DNA from: Bacteroidales bacterium
GTDB taxonomy: Bacteria; Bacteroidota; Bacteroidia; Bacteroidales; UBA932
Length of the DNA stretch: 53,770 nucleotides
Reading direction: 5' to 3'
Assembly: GCA_017509755.1 (NCBI GenBank)
Contig: JAFWOY010000005.1
Coordinates: 1 to 53,770, forward strand
Of the stretch, positions 32,642-40,034 are shown piece after piece. Both the position numbers and the translations under genes were made by a program. The notes under the pieces were generated by a model, which was not told where the DNA came from, did not search any database, and saw nothing but the letters and a program-made list of their open reading frames with translations. Each line of letters begins with the position of its first letter. The stretch's first letter is position 1.

Positions 32642-34309
32642 ATGTTCGCAGAATTGCTTTTCGGGACCGGCACGGCCCACATCATATTCATCCTCGCTGC
32701 CACCATTGCAATCGGCACCCTGTTGGGAAAAGTCAAAATCGGTGGCATCACGCTGGGGGTGACCTGGATTCTTTTCGTCGGCATCGCTTTCGGCCATTTC
32801 AAGATGGGCATCGATCCGAAAGTGCTGGGGTTCGTCAAGGAATTCGGTCTAATCCTGTTTATCTATTCAGTAGGTATGCAGGTCGGCCCTGGTTTCTTCT
32901 CTTCACTCAAACAAAATGGACTGAAGCTGAATCTGGTCTCAATCGGAGTACTGCTTATCGGTATCCTGGTCACCTGCCTGATCGCTCTGGCCAGCGGCAC
33001 AAGTCTCGTGACGCTGACCGGCGTCATGTCGGGCGCCGTGACCAATACGCCCGCCCTGGGTTCCGCCCAGCAAACCTATCTCGACACGATGGGGGTCAAT
33101 GAGCCCTCCATCGCCTTGGGATACGCCGTCGCCTATCCACTGGGCGTCATCGGTTTGATCGTTTCGCTGATCGTGCTTCGCAAGATCTTCCGGGTCGATC
33201 CTGTCCAGGAGGACGAGCGCCTGCACAAGGAGCATGTTATCGAAACGCACGAACCCGACCGCATCACGGTCGTCATCACCAATCCGCAGTTGGGCGGCAA
33301 AAAAGTGTGGGAACTGGCGCGATTGCTGAACCGGTCTTTCGTCATCTCCCGTGTGCTGAAAGAAGGCTCCGCGCCGGAACTGGCCGATGCGCAGACAGTT
33401 ATTTCGCTGGGTGACAAGGTTTTCTTCGTCTCGGATCCGCGCGATACAGAGGCCGTGGTCGCATTCCTCGGCCAGCAGATCGAAATGCCGCAGGAAGCTT
33501 GGGATGAACAGAGCAAGAACACGGAACTCGTGTCCCGCCGCATCCTGGTCACGCGCAACAGCATCAACGGCAAGCAACTGGGCTCGCTGCAGCTGCGCAA
33601 ACATTTCAAAGTCAACGTGACGCGCGTCAACCGTTCGGGTGTCGACCTCATCGCATCCCCGTCGCTGGAACTTTTGCTCGGCGACCGCGTGACCGTGGTG
33701 GGTGCGGAAAGCGCCATCCAGGAGGTGGCCGGCATGCTGGGCAATTCACAGAAACGCCTGCGCGAACCCAACATCGTCCCGATGTTCATCGGCATCCTGC
33801 TGGGTGTGCTGGTCGGTATGATCCCGTTCCACATCAGCGGCATCCCCTTGCCGGTGAAACTTGGCCTGGCCGGCGGTCCGCTGATCGTTGCCATCCTGCT
33901 GAGCCGCTTCGGCGCCCGTTTCCATCTGGTCACCTACACGACCATCAGCGCCAGCCTCATGCTGCGCGAGATCGGTATCTCGCTCTTCCTGGCTGCTGTC
34001 GGGCTCTCGGCCGGTCCGGAGTTCGTGAGCACCCTGGCGGGCGGCGGCTATGTTTGGGTCGGCTACGGCGTGTTGATCACGGTCATCCCTGTGCTGGTGA
34101 TGGGCCTTCTCGGACGTCTGGTATTCAAACTCAACTATTTCGCGCTGGTAGGCACCCTGGCGGGCAGTATGACCAATCCGATTGCCCTGTCTTTCGTCAC
34201 CAGCAGCTCGCCCAACGACATTCCGGCCGTGAGCTATTCCACGGTCTATCCGCTCACGATGTTCCTGCGCGTGGTCTCCGCCCAGATTCTCATCCTGGCC
34301 GCATTGTAA
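32642..34309 (+). CDS. Putative AspT/YidE-type transporter with two TrkA-C domains
   Basis: A 555-residue inner-membrane protein built as two membrane halves around a soluble middle. Each half carries the duplicated family motif: GAVTNTPALGSAQQTY in the first and GSMTNPIALSFVTSSSPNDIPAVSYSTVYPL in the second. The middle (about 205-375) holds two TrkA-C-like regulatory domains (ITVVITNPQLGGKKVWELARLLNRSFVISRVLKEG and RRILVTRNSINGKQLGSLQLRKHFKVNVTRVNRSG). The family includes aspartate:alanine antiporters, but most members such as YidE and YbjL have no known substrate. Start chosen at ATG 32642. Confidence 0.88.
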   Translation: MFAELLFGTGTAHIIFILAATIAIGTLLGKVKIGGITLGVTWILFVGIAFGHFKMGIDPKVLGFVKEFGLILFIYSVGMQVGPGFFSSLKQNGLKLNLVSIGVLLIGILVTCLIALASGTSLVTLTGVMSGAVTNTPALGSAQQTYLDTMGVNEPSIALGYAVAYPLGVIGLIVSLIVLRKIFRVDPVQEDERLHKEHVIETHEPDRITVVITNPQLGGKKVWELARLLNRSFVISRVLKEGSAPELADAQTVISLGDKVFFVSDPRDTEAVVAFLGQQIEMPQEAWDEQSKNTELVSRRILVTRNSINGKQLGSLQLRKHFKVNVTRVNRSGVDLIASPSLELLLGDRVTVVGAESAIQEVAGMLGNSQKRLREPNIVPMFIGILLGVLVGMIPFHISGIPLPVKLGLAGGPLIVAILLSRFGARFHLVTYTTISASLMLREIGISLFLAAVGLSAGPEFVSTLAGGGYVWVGYGVLITVIPVLVMGLLGRLVFKLNYFALVGTLAGSMTNPIALSFVTSSSPNDIPAVSYSTVYPLTMFLRVVSAQILILAAL

Positions 34310-34334
34310 GACTCCGATTTTTTATATAACTTTG
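34304..34334 (+). promoter_or_regulatory. Promoter for the holB operon, very short leader
   Basis: TTG (34304-34306, the last sense codon of the transporter gene), 20 bases, then TAACTTTG (34327-34334). The ATG at 34342 is only seven bases after the box, so the mRNA leader should be a few bases at most. Confidence 0.65.
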
Positions 34335-34341
34335 TACGATT

Positions 34342-35388
34342 ATGCGCTTCTCGGAAATCATAGGGAACGAAGCGCTCAAGGAGTCGCTGGTCAAGATGGT
34401 TCAGGGGAACCGTCTGGGGCACGCCATTCTGCTGACGGAAGAGAATGGCGGCGGAGCCTTTGCTTTTGCCCTGGCCCTCGCCCAGTATGTCAATTGCCGG
34501 GACCGGCAGGGAGATGATTCGTGCGGTGTCTGCTCCTCCTGCCATAAGTACCAGAAACTGATCCACCCCGACCTGCATTTCGTATTCCCGGTAAGCAGCA
34601 GCAACGCGCTGTCCGAAAGTGAGAAGAAAGGACCCATCTCCGACTATTTCCTGCCGGCTTTCCGCGAACTGGCCCTGTCGAACCCCTATTTCACGGAGCA
34701 GCAGCTCTACGACGCCATCGGTATAGAGAACAAGAGCGGCCTGATCAGCGTGCAGGAAGCCCGGCGGATCTTCGAGAAGTTGTCGCTCCGGGCGGCCGAG
34801 GGCGCCTGGAAGACGATGATCATCTTCCTGCCGGAAAAGATGAACCTCGATGCGGCCAACAAACTGCTCAAACTACTGGAAGAGCCGCCGCAAGGGACGC
34901 TTTTCCTGCTGGTATCGCACAATCCGGAACGCCTGCTCCCGACCATCCGTTCTCGCTGCCAGCCCATCCGCCTGCTGCCGCTTACCCGCGAACAGCGCCG
35001 GCTGACCGGCGGAACAGTACCGGACGATGCGGAATTCCGCGAAATCGCCCGTTCGATGTTGGAAGCCGGCCTGGCGAAACGCATCATCGACCTGTTCCCG
35101 CAGTGGGAAATGCTTGCCGACCTGGGGCGGGAAAAGCAGCGGGAATGGTGCTTGTATATGGAAAACTATGTAAGAAAAATATACCTGGTTGCCAATGGTC
35201 TCCACGACCTGGCCGACCTGTCACCGCAAGAAGAAGCCACGATCCGTGACTTTGCGGCGAAGGTCAAGCCTGCTTTCTATGAGAAGGCCTTTGCGGCCCT
35301 CGAAGGAACGCTGGCCGCCATCGGAAGCAACGTCAACCCGAAACTGACGTTCTGCGACCTGGGCAACCGGCTGCTGTTAGCCTTATAG
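34342..35388 (+). CDS. holB: DNA polymerase III delta-prime subunit
   Basis: A 348-residue AAA+ clamp-loader subunit. MRFSEIIGNEALKESLVKMVQGNRLGHAILLTEENGGGAFAFALALAQYVNC corresponds to the family's N-terminal domain with a degenerate, probably non-hydrolysing P-loop. A zinc module follows (CGVCSSCHKYQKLIHPDLH). Sensor regions include MIIFLPEKMNLDAANKLLKLLEEPPQGTLFLLVSHNPERLLPTIRSRCQPIRL with the SRC motif. It helps load the sliding clamp at replication forks. PSP1 follows three bases after its stop, an arrangement also known from Bacillus (holB-yaaT). Confidence 0.9.
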   Translation: MRFSEIIGNEALKESLVKMVQGNRLGHAILLTEENGGGAFAFALALAQYVNCRDRQGDDSCGVCSSCHKYQKLIHPDLHFVFPVSSSNALSESEKKGPISDYFLPAFRELALSNPYFTEQQLYDAIGIENKSGLISVQEARRIFEKLSLRAAEGAWKTMIIFLPEKMNLDAANKLLKLLEEPPQGTLFLLVSHNPERLLPTIRSRCQPIRLLPLTREQRRLTGGTVPDDAEFREIARSMLEAGLAKRIIDLFPQWEMLADLGREKQREWCLYMENYVRKIYLVANGLHDLADLSPQEEATIRDFAAKVKPAFYEKAFAALEGTLAAIGSNVNPKLTFCDLGNRLLLAL

Positions 35389-35391
35389 CTT

Positions 35392-36615
35392 ATGGACACT
35401 GCTGTCAAAGAAAAAGGAACGAGATTATATGACTGCTCCCGCGGTTGTGAAGTGGAGCGGACGCCAATCGGCGAACTGAAGATCCAGTACAATCCCCGCT
35501 GCTGCAAACTGAGCAGCTACAACTGGATGGAGGGTATCCACCAGAGCCCGTACGATGACCTGTACGAGGTCCGGTTCAAGAACACTCGCAAAATCTATTT
35601 CCGGAACACCTCCGGGCAGATCATCAAAAAGGGAGACCTGGTGGTCGTAGAGGCCCAGAACGGGCACGACCTGGGCATCGTGACACTGGAGGGCCCTGTC
35701 GTACTCGAGCAACTGGCCCGTCACCACATCGACCCCGATACCTACGAATTCCGGCGGATTTACCGCAAAGCCAAGATCCTCGACATCGAGCGCTGGCAGG
35801 AAGCCATCGCCCGCGAGCACAAGACCATGATCCGTGCCCGCCAACTGGCAGCCCGGCTTGGGCTCGAGATGAAGATCGGCGACGTGGAATTCCAGGGCGA
35901 CGGCACGAAAGCCATCTTCTACTACATTGCCGACGAACGCGTGGACTTCCGCCAGTTGATCAAGGACTTTGCGGAAGAATTCCATATCCGGGTCGAGATG
36001 AAGCAGATCGGGGCCCGGCAGGAAGCCGGCCTGATCGGTGGTATCGGCGTTTGCGGCCGGGCACTCTGCTGCTCGAAATACATGTCGGATTTCCAGTCGA
36101 TCACCACACAGGCCGCCCGCTGCCAGGACCTCTCGCTCAATCCGCAGAAACTGGCCGGCCAATGCAGCAAGCTCAAATGCTGCATCAATTACGAGGCCTC
36201 CACTTATGTGGACGCCCAGCGGCAGTTGCCCGAGCTTCGCGGACCGATTGAATTGGAAGACGGCCCCGCCTGGCTGATGAAAACCGATATCCTGGCCGGT
36301 ACGATGTATTTCTCGTACGAACAGGGCAGCCTGTCCAACCTCTATCCCCTGCCCGCCAGCCGTGTCCGGGAGATTCTGGCGGAGAACCGGAAAGGCATCA
36401 AGCCCGCTTCCCTGCAGGCGAGTGGCCCTGCCGTCAAGCAGACGGAATTCATCAGCGCTGTCGGAGACGACAGCATCACCCGTTTCGACGAGCAGAAGAA
36501 ACGGCGCAACAACCGGAAAAAGAAGGACGGCCGCAAGAACAACAATCCGGGCAACAACAACAACAACAATAACAACCGAAGGAGATCCGGCAATGGGGGC
36601 GGCGGGCAAAAATAG
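35392..36615 (+). CDS. PSP1-domain protein (YaaT/RicT-like) with Asn-rich tail
   Basis: 407 residues. The PSP1 core is clear: EVRFKNTRKIYFRNTSGQIIKKGDLVVVEAQNGHDLGIVTLEGP, GDVEFQGDGTKAIFYYIADERVDFRQLIKDFAEEFHIRVEMKQIGARQEAGLIGGIGVCGRALCCSKY and GQCSKLKCCINYE, with conserved cysteines that in Bacillus RicT relatives take part in an iron-sulfur-linked RNA-processing complex. The last 60 residues are low-complexity Lys/Arg/Asn, including eight consecutive Asn codons from an AAC/AAT repeat, and may bind RNA. The gene lies between holB and gldH, overlapping the latter by 23 bases. Confidence 0.9.
   Translation: MDTAVKEKGTRLYDCSRGCEVERTPIGELKIQYNPRCCKLSSYNWMEGIHQSPYDDLYEVRFKNTRKIYFRNTSGQIIKKGDLVVVEAQNGHDLGIVTLEGPVVLEQLARHHIDPDTYEFRRIYRKAKILDIERWQEAIAREHKTMIRARQLAARLGLEMKIGDVEFQGDGTKAIFYYIADERVDFRQLIKDFAEEFHIRVEMKQIGARQEAGLIGGIGVCGRALCCSKYMSDFQSITTQAARCQDLSLNPQKLAGQCSKLKCCINYEASTYVDAQRQLPELRGPIELEDGPAWLMKTDILAGTMYFSYEQGSLSNLYPLPASRVREILAENRKGIKPASLQASGPAVKQTEFISAVGDDSITRFDEQKKRRNNRKKKDGRKNNNPGNNNNNNNNRRRSGNGGGGQK
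36579..36584 (+). promoter_or_regulatory. Shine-Dalgarno-like site for gldH
   Basis: GAAGGAGA lies eight to nine bases before ATG 36593, within the Asn/Arg-coding tail of the PSP1 gene. Shine-Dalgarno sites are rare in this window, so it helps fix the gldH start. Confidence 0.45.
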
Positions 36616-37090
36616 CCTGTGCCGCATAGGCCTCTTCATGGGGTTGCTGATGCTGCTGACTGGCTGTGCCAAGCCGACCGGCGATTATTTCTTTGTCTCG
36701 ACGGAAACAGCCCGCACGCAACAGGGCAATTACAACTTCAGCCTCGATCTGCAGGACTCGACCGGAACCTATGCCATCGGCCTGGCCGCCCGGCTTGTAA
36801 CAAGCCGGCTGCCCGATCTGCAACTTCCCCTCGACATCCGGACGACTACACCGGCCGGGGAAACAAGCATCGAACGGACGGTGTTTCACGTAACAGAAAA
36901 CAGTGTCACCCAACTGAAGAAAGGCAGCGGCTCAGTGGTCGACTGCGAATGGGCCTGGAAACCGGTCGTCCCAGTTCGGGGAGCCGAAGCCGGCACTTGG
37001 CAAATCTCCATCACGCCGACCGACCCGTCCCTGCTCGACGCCATCTACGGCATCGGCATTTCTTACGAAAACAACTATGGGAAAAGGTAA
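36593..37090 (+). CDS. gldH: GldH-like gliding-motility lipoprotein
   Basis: 165 residues. The signal peptide MGAAGKNSLCRIGLFMGLLMLLTGC ends with lipobox LLTGC. The mature part (FFVSTETARTQQGNYNFSLDLQDSTGTYAIGLAARLVTSRLPDLQLPLDIRTTTPAGET) resembles GldH, whose gene commonly follows PSP1 in Bacteroidetes. In gliding species GldH is needed for motility; in non-gliding Bacteroidales its role is unclear. ATG 36593 is chosen because of the signal peptide and the upstream AAGGAG. It overlaps PSP1 by 23 bases and trmB by 14 bases, so the whole chain is probably translationally coupled. Confidence 0.8.
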   Translation: MGAAGKNSLCRIGLFMGLLMLLTGCAKPTGDYFFVSTETARTQQGNYNFSLDLQDSTGTYAIGLAARLVTSRLPDLQLPLDIRTTTPAGETSIERTVFHVTENSVTQLKKGSGSVVDCEWAWKPVVPVRGAEAGTWQISITPTDPSLLDAIYGIGISYENNYGKR

Positions 37091-37814
37091 ACTGAGAAAA
37101 TTCGCAGAAAACGAGACCTTCGCCTGCCTGGTGCAGCCCACGACGGAAGAAGTGCTGGGCAAAGACCATCCTCTGAAAGGAAACTGGCGGGCACAAGTCT
37201 TCCACAACGACCACCCCATCGTGCTGGAGCTGGGTTGCGGCAAAGGCGAATACACCATCGCTCTGGCGGAGCGCTTCCCTGATAAGAATTACATCGGTAT
37301 CGACATCAAAGGCGCCCGGCTCTGGAAAGGCGCCAAATACGCGACACAGCACGCCTTGGGCAACGTAGCTTTCGTTCGCACGCGGATAGAATTCATTGAG
37401 TCGCTGTTCGGGCCCGATGAAATCTCCGAAATCTGGATTACCTTCGCCGACCCGCAGGAGCGCAAGCCCCGCAAGCGCCTCACCCATCCCCGCTTCCTGG
37501 AAAGCTACCGGCGCATGCTGGCCCCGGAAGGCATCATCCACTTGAAGACCGACAGCCGCCTGCTGCATCATTTCACGTTGGAGACGGCCCGATGCAACGG
37601 GTTGACTGTGCTGGAACACAACGAAGACATCTATGGCAGCGGCCGGGCCGACGAGCTGCTTTCCATCCAGACTTTTTACGAAAAGAATTTCCGGGCGCAA
37701 GGCATTCCCATCACCTATCTGGCCTTCCGCCTGGACAATGCAGGTACCCTGGTCGAACCCGAATGGGACCAGGAACCTTTCGAGCAGACCTACAAGACGC
37801 TTACGCGGTCCTGA
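37077..37814 (+). CDS. trmB: tRNA (guanine-N7)-methyltransferase
   Basis: A 245-residue SAM-dependent methylase that modifies G46 in the variable loop of tRNAs. Markers are the SAM-binding IVLELGCGKGEYTIALAERFPDKNYIGIDIKGARLWKGAKYA, RTRIEFIESLFGPDEISEIWITFADPQERKPRKRLTHPRFLESYRRML and IHLKTDSRLL. The start at 37077 (MGKGKLRKFAENETF) lies within the end of gldH. The 3' end overlaps the polyprenyl synthetase gene by 14 bases on the opposite strand. It closes the holB-PSP1-gldH-trmB chain. Confidence 0.94.
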   Translation: MGKGKLRKFAENETFACLVQPTTEEVLGKDHPLKGNWRAQVFHNDHPIVLELGCGKGEYTIALAERFPDKNYIGIDIKGARLWKGAKYATQHALGNVAFVRTRIEFIESLFGPDEISEIWITFADPQERKPRKRLTHPRFLESYRRMLAPEGIIHLKTDSRLLHHFTLETARCNGLTVLEHNEDIYGSGRADELLSIQTFYEKNFRAQGIPITYLAFRLDNAGTLVEPEWDQEPFEQTYKTLTRS

Positions 37815-38766
37815 CGGCCATTTGAGCGGCCATTTTCAACAGATAATCTTTGGCTTCGGACGCCGGCAGCGGCGCGAGAGCCTCTTCGGCCTGGCGGATT
37901 TCCACGGCAAGCCGCTGGCGGGCATAATCCAAAGCGTCGTACTGGCTGACCAGGGCGAAGACATCGGGGACCAATTCCGGATCGGGATTGCGAAGGCGAC
38001 GGCGAATCTCGCGCGCGACCGATTTGGGGGCCCGTGCGAACAGCCCGAAAAGCGGTAAGGTAACTTTCTTTTCCAGCAAATCCTGTCCGACTGGCTTGCC
38101 GATAGCCAGTTCCGGCGAATAGTCGAGGATATCGTCCATCATCTGGAAGGCTTGACCGATGTGATAGGCATAGCGGCGGCAACTGTCAATCGTGTCTGCA
38201 TCCGCTTCGACCGAATAGGCGGCGCTGACGATGGCTGCCTCGAAAAGCGAGCTTGTCTTGCTGTAGATAATCCGCCGGTAGTCTTCTTCGGTCGTATCGG
38301 CCCGCTGGGCTTTCTCCAACTGGAGCATCTCGCCTTCCGCGAGGTCGCCCAGACATTTTGAAAAGATATGGAGTACCCGCTTGTCGGGATGGTCGATGAT
38401 CAGATTCATGGCCCGGGAGAGCCAGAAATCACCCAACAGGACGGCCGTGGTAGGCGAATAGAGCGCCATCACGGTCGGAACGCCCCGGCGGGTCGGGGCA
38501 TTGTCGGCCACGTCGTCGTGCATCAGCGTGGCCGTGTGCAGCAACTCTGCCGCAGCCGCACAAGAAACAACGCGCTCATTGCAAAGCCCGCTGAGGGCTT
38601 TTGCAATGAGCAGCGCGAAAGTGGGTCGCAATTTCTTGCCGCCGTGGTCCAGGATAAAACGGTTGGCCTTGGCGAGCAAGGGAATGTCCGTGGAAAGGCT
38701 TTCCGCAAAAAGCCGCTGGAAATCCGTCCACGACTGCCCCAAAAAATGCTGGATCTCCTTGTACAA
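37801..38766 (-). CDS. Polyprenyl diphosphate synthase (octaprenyl type)
   Basis: A 321-residue isoprenoid chain-elongating enzyme, probably making the side chain of menaquinone. It has the first Asp-rich motif LMHDDVADNAPTRRG with LGDFWLSRA, and the second MMDDILDYS, with the GKKLRP substrate-binding motif near residue 37. No ATG gives a full-length protein. I start it at TTG 38766 (reading MYKEIQHFLGQSWTDF), four bases after the stop of the upstream gene; longer frames would run into that gene. Family length is about 320-325, which fits. Confidence 0.85.
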   Translation of the reverse strand: MYKEIQHFLGQSWTDFQRLFAESLSTDIPLLAKANRFILDHGGKKLRPTFALLIAKALSGLCNERVVSCAAAAELLHTATLMHDDVADNAPTRRGVPTVMALYSPTTAVLLGDFWLSRAMNLIIDHPDKRVLHIFSKCLGDLAEGEMLQLEKAQRADTTEEDYRRIIYSKTSSLFEAAIVSAAYSVEADADTIDSCRRYAYHIGQAFQMMDDILDYSPELAIGKPVGQDLLEKKVTLPLFGLFARAPKSVAREIRRRLRNPDPELVPDVFALVSQYDALDYARQRLAVEIRQAEEALAPLPASEAKDYLLKMAAQMAVRTA

Positions 38767-38770
38767 ACGA

Positions 38771-39355
38771 CTAGAAGAACAGTAAGCCGACGCAGATCTC
38801 AAGCGTGCGGCCGGCCGGGTCCAGACCCTTGACGTTGTTCGCGGCATCGGACCAGTTCGTAATCCGGCCGAAATTCCAGTTGTACTTGCCGGTGATCTGC
38901 AGTTTCCACACGTTGATACCCAGACCGAGGCCAAGGCCATACTCGAAACGGTGGAAGTTCCTGTTGATGGTATCGGCAATCGTGCTCTCTTTCGAGAACC
39001 TCGTTCCGAGGTTGTAGCCAATGAACGGGGAGGCGAAGATGAAAGGACGTGCAATCAGCAAGTCCGGACCCCACTGTACATTGACAGGAACCTCGATGTA
39101 GTTCATCGAAACCTTGGTGGCATCTTCGAGCGTAACACCCTTGACTTTGTAAATGATTTCAGGCTGCAGCGAGAAACCGGTCCAGGCCTCGGTCTGAAGA
39201 CCGATTCCGACCTGCCAGCCAGACTTGCCGGCCTTCATGCCTTCGATGGTGGCGTTCGTGTAGTTGAAACCACCTTTGACGATGGCGTGCTGTGCATGGG
39301 CGGCCACGCTTCCCAACAGGAACAGGCTCACCAGGACAAATGCGAGTTTTTTCAT
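38771..39355 (-). CDS. Outer-membrane beta-barrel protein (PorT/opacity-like)
   Basis: 194 residues with signal peptide MKKLAFVLVSLFLLGSVAAHAQ. Alternating-hydrophobic strands follow, such as KGGFNYTNATIEG, WQVGIGLQTEAW, FSLQPEIIYKVKG, YIEVPVNVQW, LGLGLGINVWKLQITGKYNWNFG and the terminal LEICVGLLFF, ending in an aromatic residue as barrel proteins do. Such small barrels are common in Bacteroidetes; ligand or cargo cannot be read. It sits between trxA and the polyprenyl synthetase on the same strand. A near-consensus -7 box (TAAATTTA) lies at 39365-39372. Confidence 0.85.
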   Translation of the reverse strand: MKKLAFVLVSLFLLGSVAAHAQHAIVKGGFNYTNATIEGMKAGKSGWQVGIGLQTEAWTGFSLQPEIIYKVKGVTLEDATKVSMNYIEVPVNVQWGPDLLIARPFIFASPFIGYNLGTRFSKESTIADTINRNFHRFEYGLGLGLGINVWKLQITGKYNWNFGRITNWSDAANNVKGLDPAGRTLEICVGLLFF

Positions 39356-39369
39356 CTTACGGTATAAAT

Positions 39370-39687
39370 TTAGAGTAATGCTTCGATTTTCTTTTCAATT
39401 TCGGCCTGCGGAACAGCGCCGACCGTCTTGTCAACCAACTCGCCGCCCTTGAAAAAGAGGATGGTCGGAATGTTGCGGATACCGAACTTCATCGGAATGG
39501 CCGTGCTCTCGTCAACATTGCATTTGACGACATTCACTTTGCCGGCATATTTTTCAGCCATTTTGTCGATGATCGGGGAGATCATCCGGCAAGGACCGCA
39601 CCAGGTGGCCCAGAAATCCACGACAACAGGAAGTTCACCCGTGGTGACGATTTCGTCGAAATTGGAATCGGTTAATGCTTGTGCCAT
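39370..39687 (-). CDS. trxA: Thioredoxin
   Basis: A 105-residue classical cytoplasmic thioredoxin. The active site WATWCGPCRM, VNVVKCNVDESTAIPMKFGIRNIPTILFFKGGE (with the cis-Pro) and the length are all typical. ATG 39687 is preferred; a TTG two codons upstream is in frame. A variant -7 box (TACCTTTA, 39718-39725) lies 30 bases upstream, so it probably has its own promoter besides read-through from the RND operon. Confidence 0.96.
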   Translation of the reverse strand: MAQALTDSNFDEIVTTGELPVVVDFWATWCGPCRMISPIIDKMAEKYAGKVNVVKCNVDESTAIPMKFGIRNIPTILFFKGGELVDKTVGAVPQAEIEKKIEALL

Positions 39688-39740
39688 ATTCAATCGTTAG
39701 TTTTTAGAATTCTGCGATAAAGGTAGTCAAAAATTTTCAA

Positions 39741-40034
39741 TTACACGCTTTGTTCGATGTTCCATACAAAAGCGCGGACACCCACGGATTTGTTGCGGGC
39801 GTCGAGTTTGCGGACAGTCAGCAGCAGTTCATCCACCTTGTCATCCGGGACTACCGTCATGACGGCCGAGTTCATCTCAGGCCAGGTATGCGTGCCGCGG
39901 CGCGGCTCGCCGTCCACGGAACCCTGTCCCTGCACCTGTTCAAAGAAAGTGAAACCTCTGATGCCCAATTCATCCAGCATATACTCTACGCGGGACGTGA
40001 AGGCCTGATTGAAGACGATAAAGACACTTTTCAT
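39741..40034 (-). CDS. PII-like small protein coupled to the RND pump
   Basis: 97 residues with the ferredoxin-like beta-alpha-beta pattern of PII relatives: MKSVFIVFNQAFTSRVEYMLDELGIRGFTFFEQVQGQG, then EPRRGTHTWPEMNSAVMTVVPDDKVDELLLTVRKLDARN and VRAFVWNIEQSV. Small PII-like proteins of this kind are found next to RND pump genes in several phyla and may sense a nucleotide or metal, but the ligand here is unknown. Its ATG overlaps the pump's stop codon as ATGA, so the two are made together. It lacks the T-loop tyrosine of classical GlnB. Confidence 0.65.
   Translation of the reverse strand: MKSVFIVFNQAFTSRVEYMLDELGIRGFTFFEQVQGQGSVDGEPRRGTHTWPEMNSAVMTVVPDDKVDELLLTVRKLDARNKSVGVRAFVWNIEQSV

Noticed and set aside
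36538..36575. AAC repeat considered as a CRISPR or minisatellite locus
   Set aside because: It is a short trinucleotide run within a coding sequence. No regularly spaced repeats with unique spacers occur anywhere in the window.
37801..39054. A 417-codon frame including the polyprenyl synthetase
   Set aside because: The first 96 codons lie within the outer-membrane barrel gene in another frame. The family's N-terminus begins at about TTG 38766.
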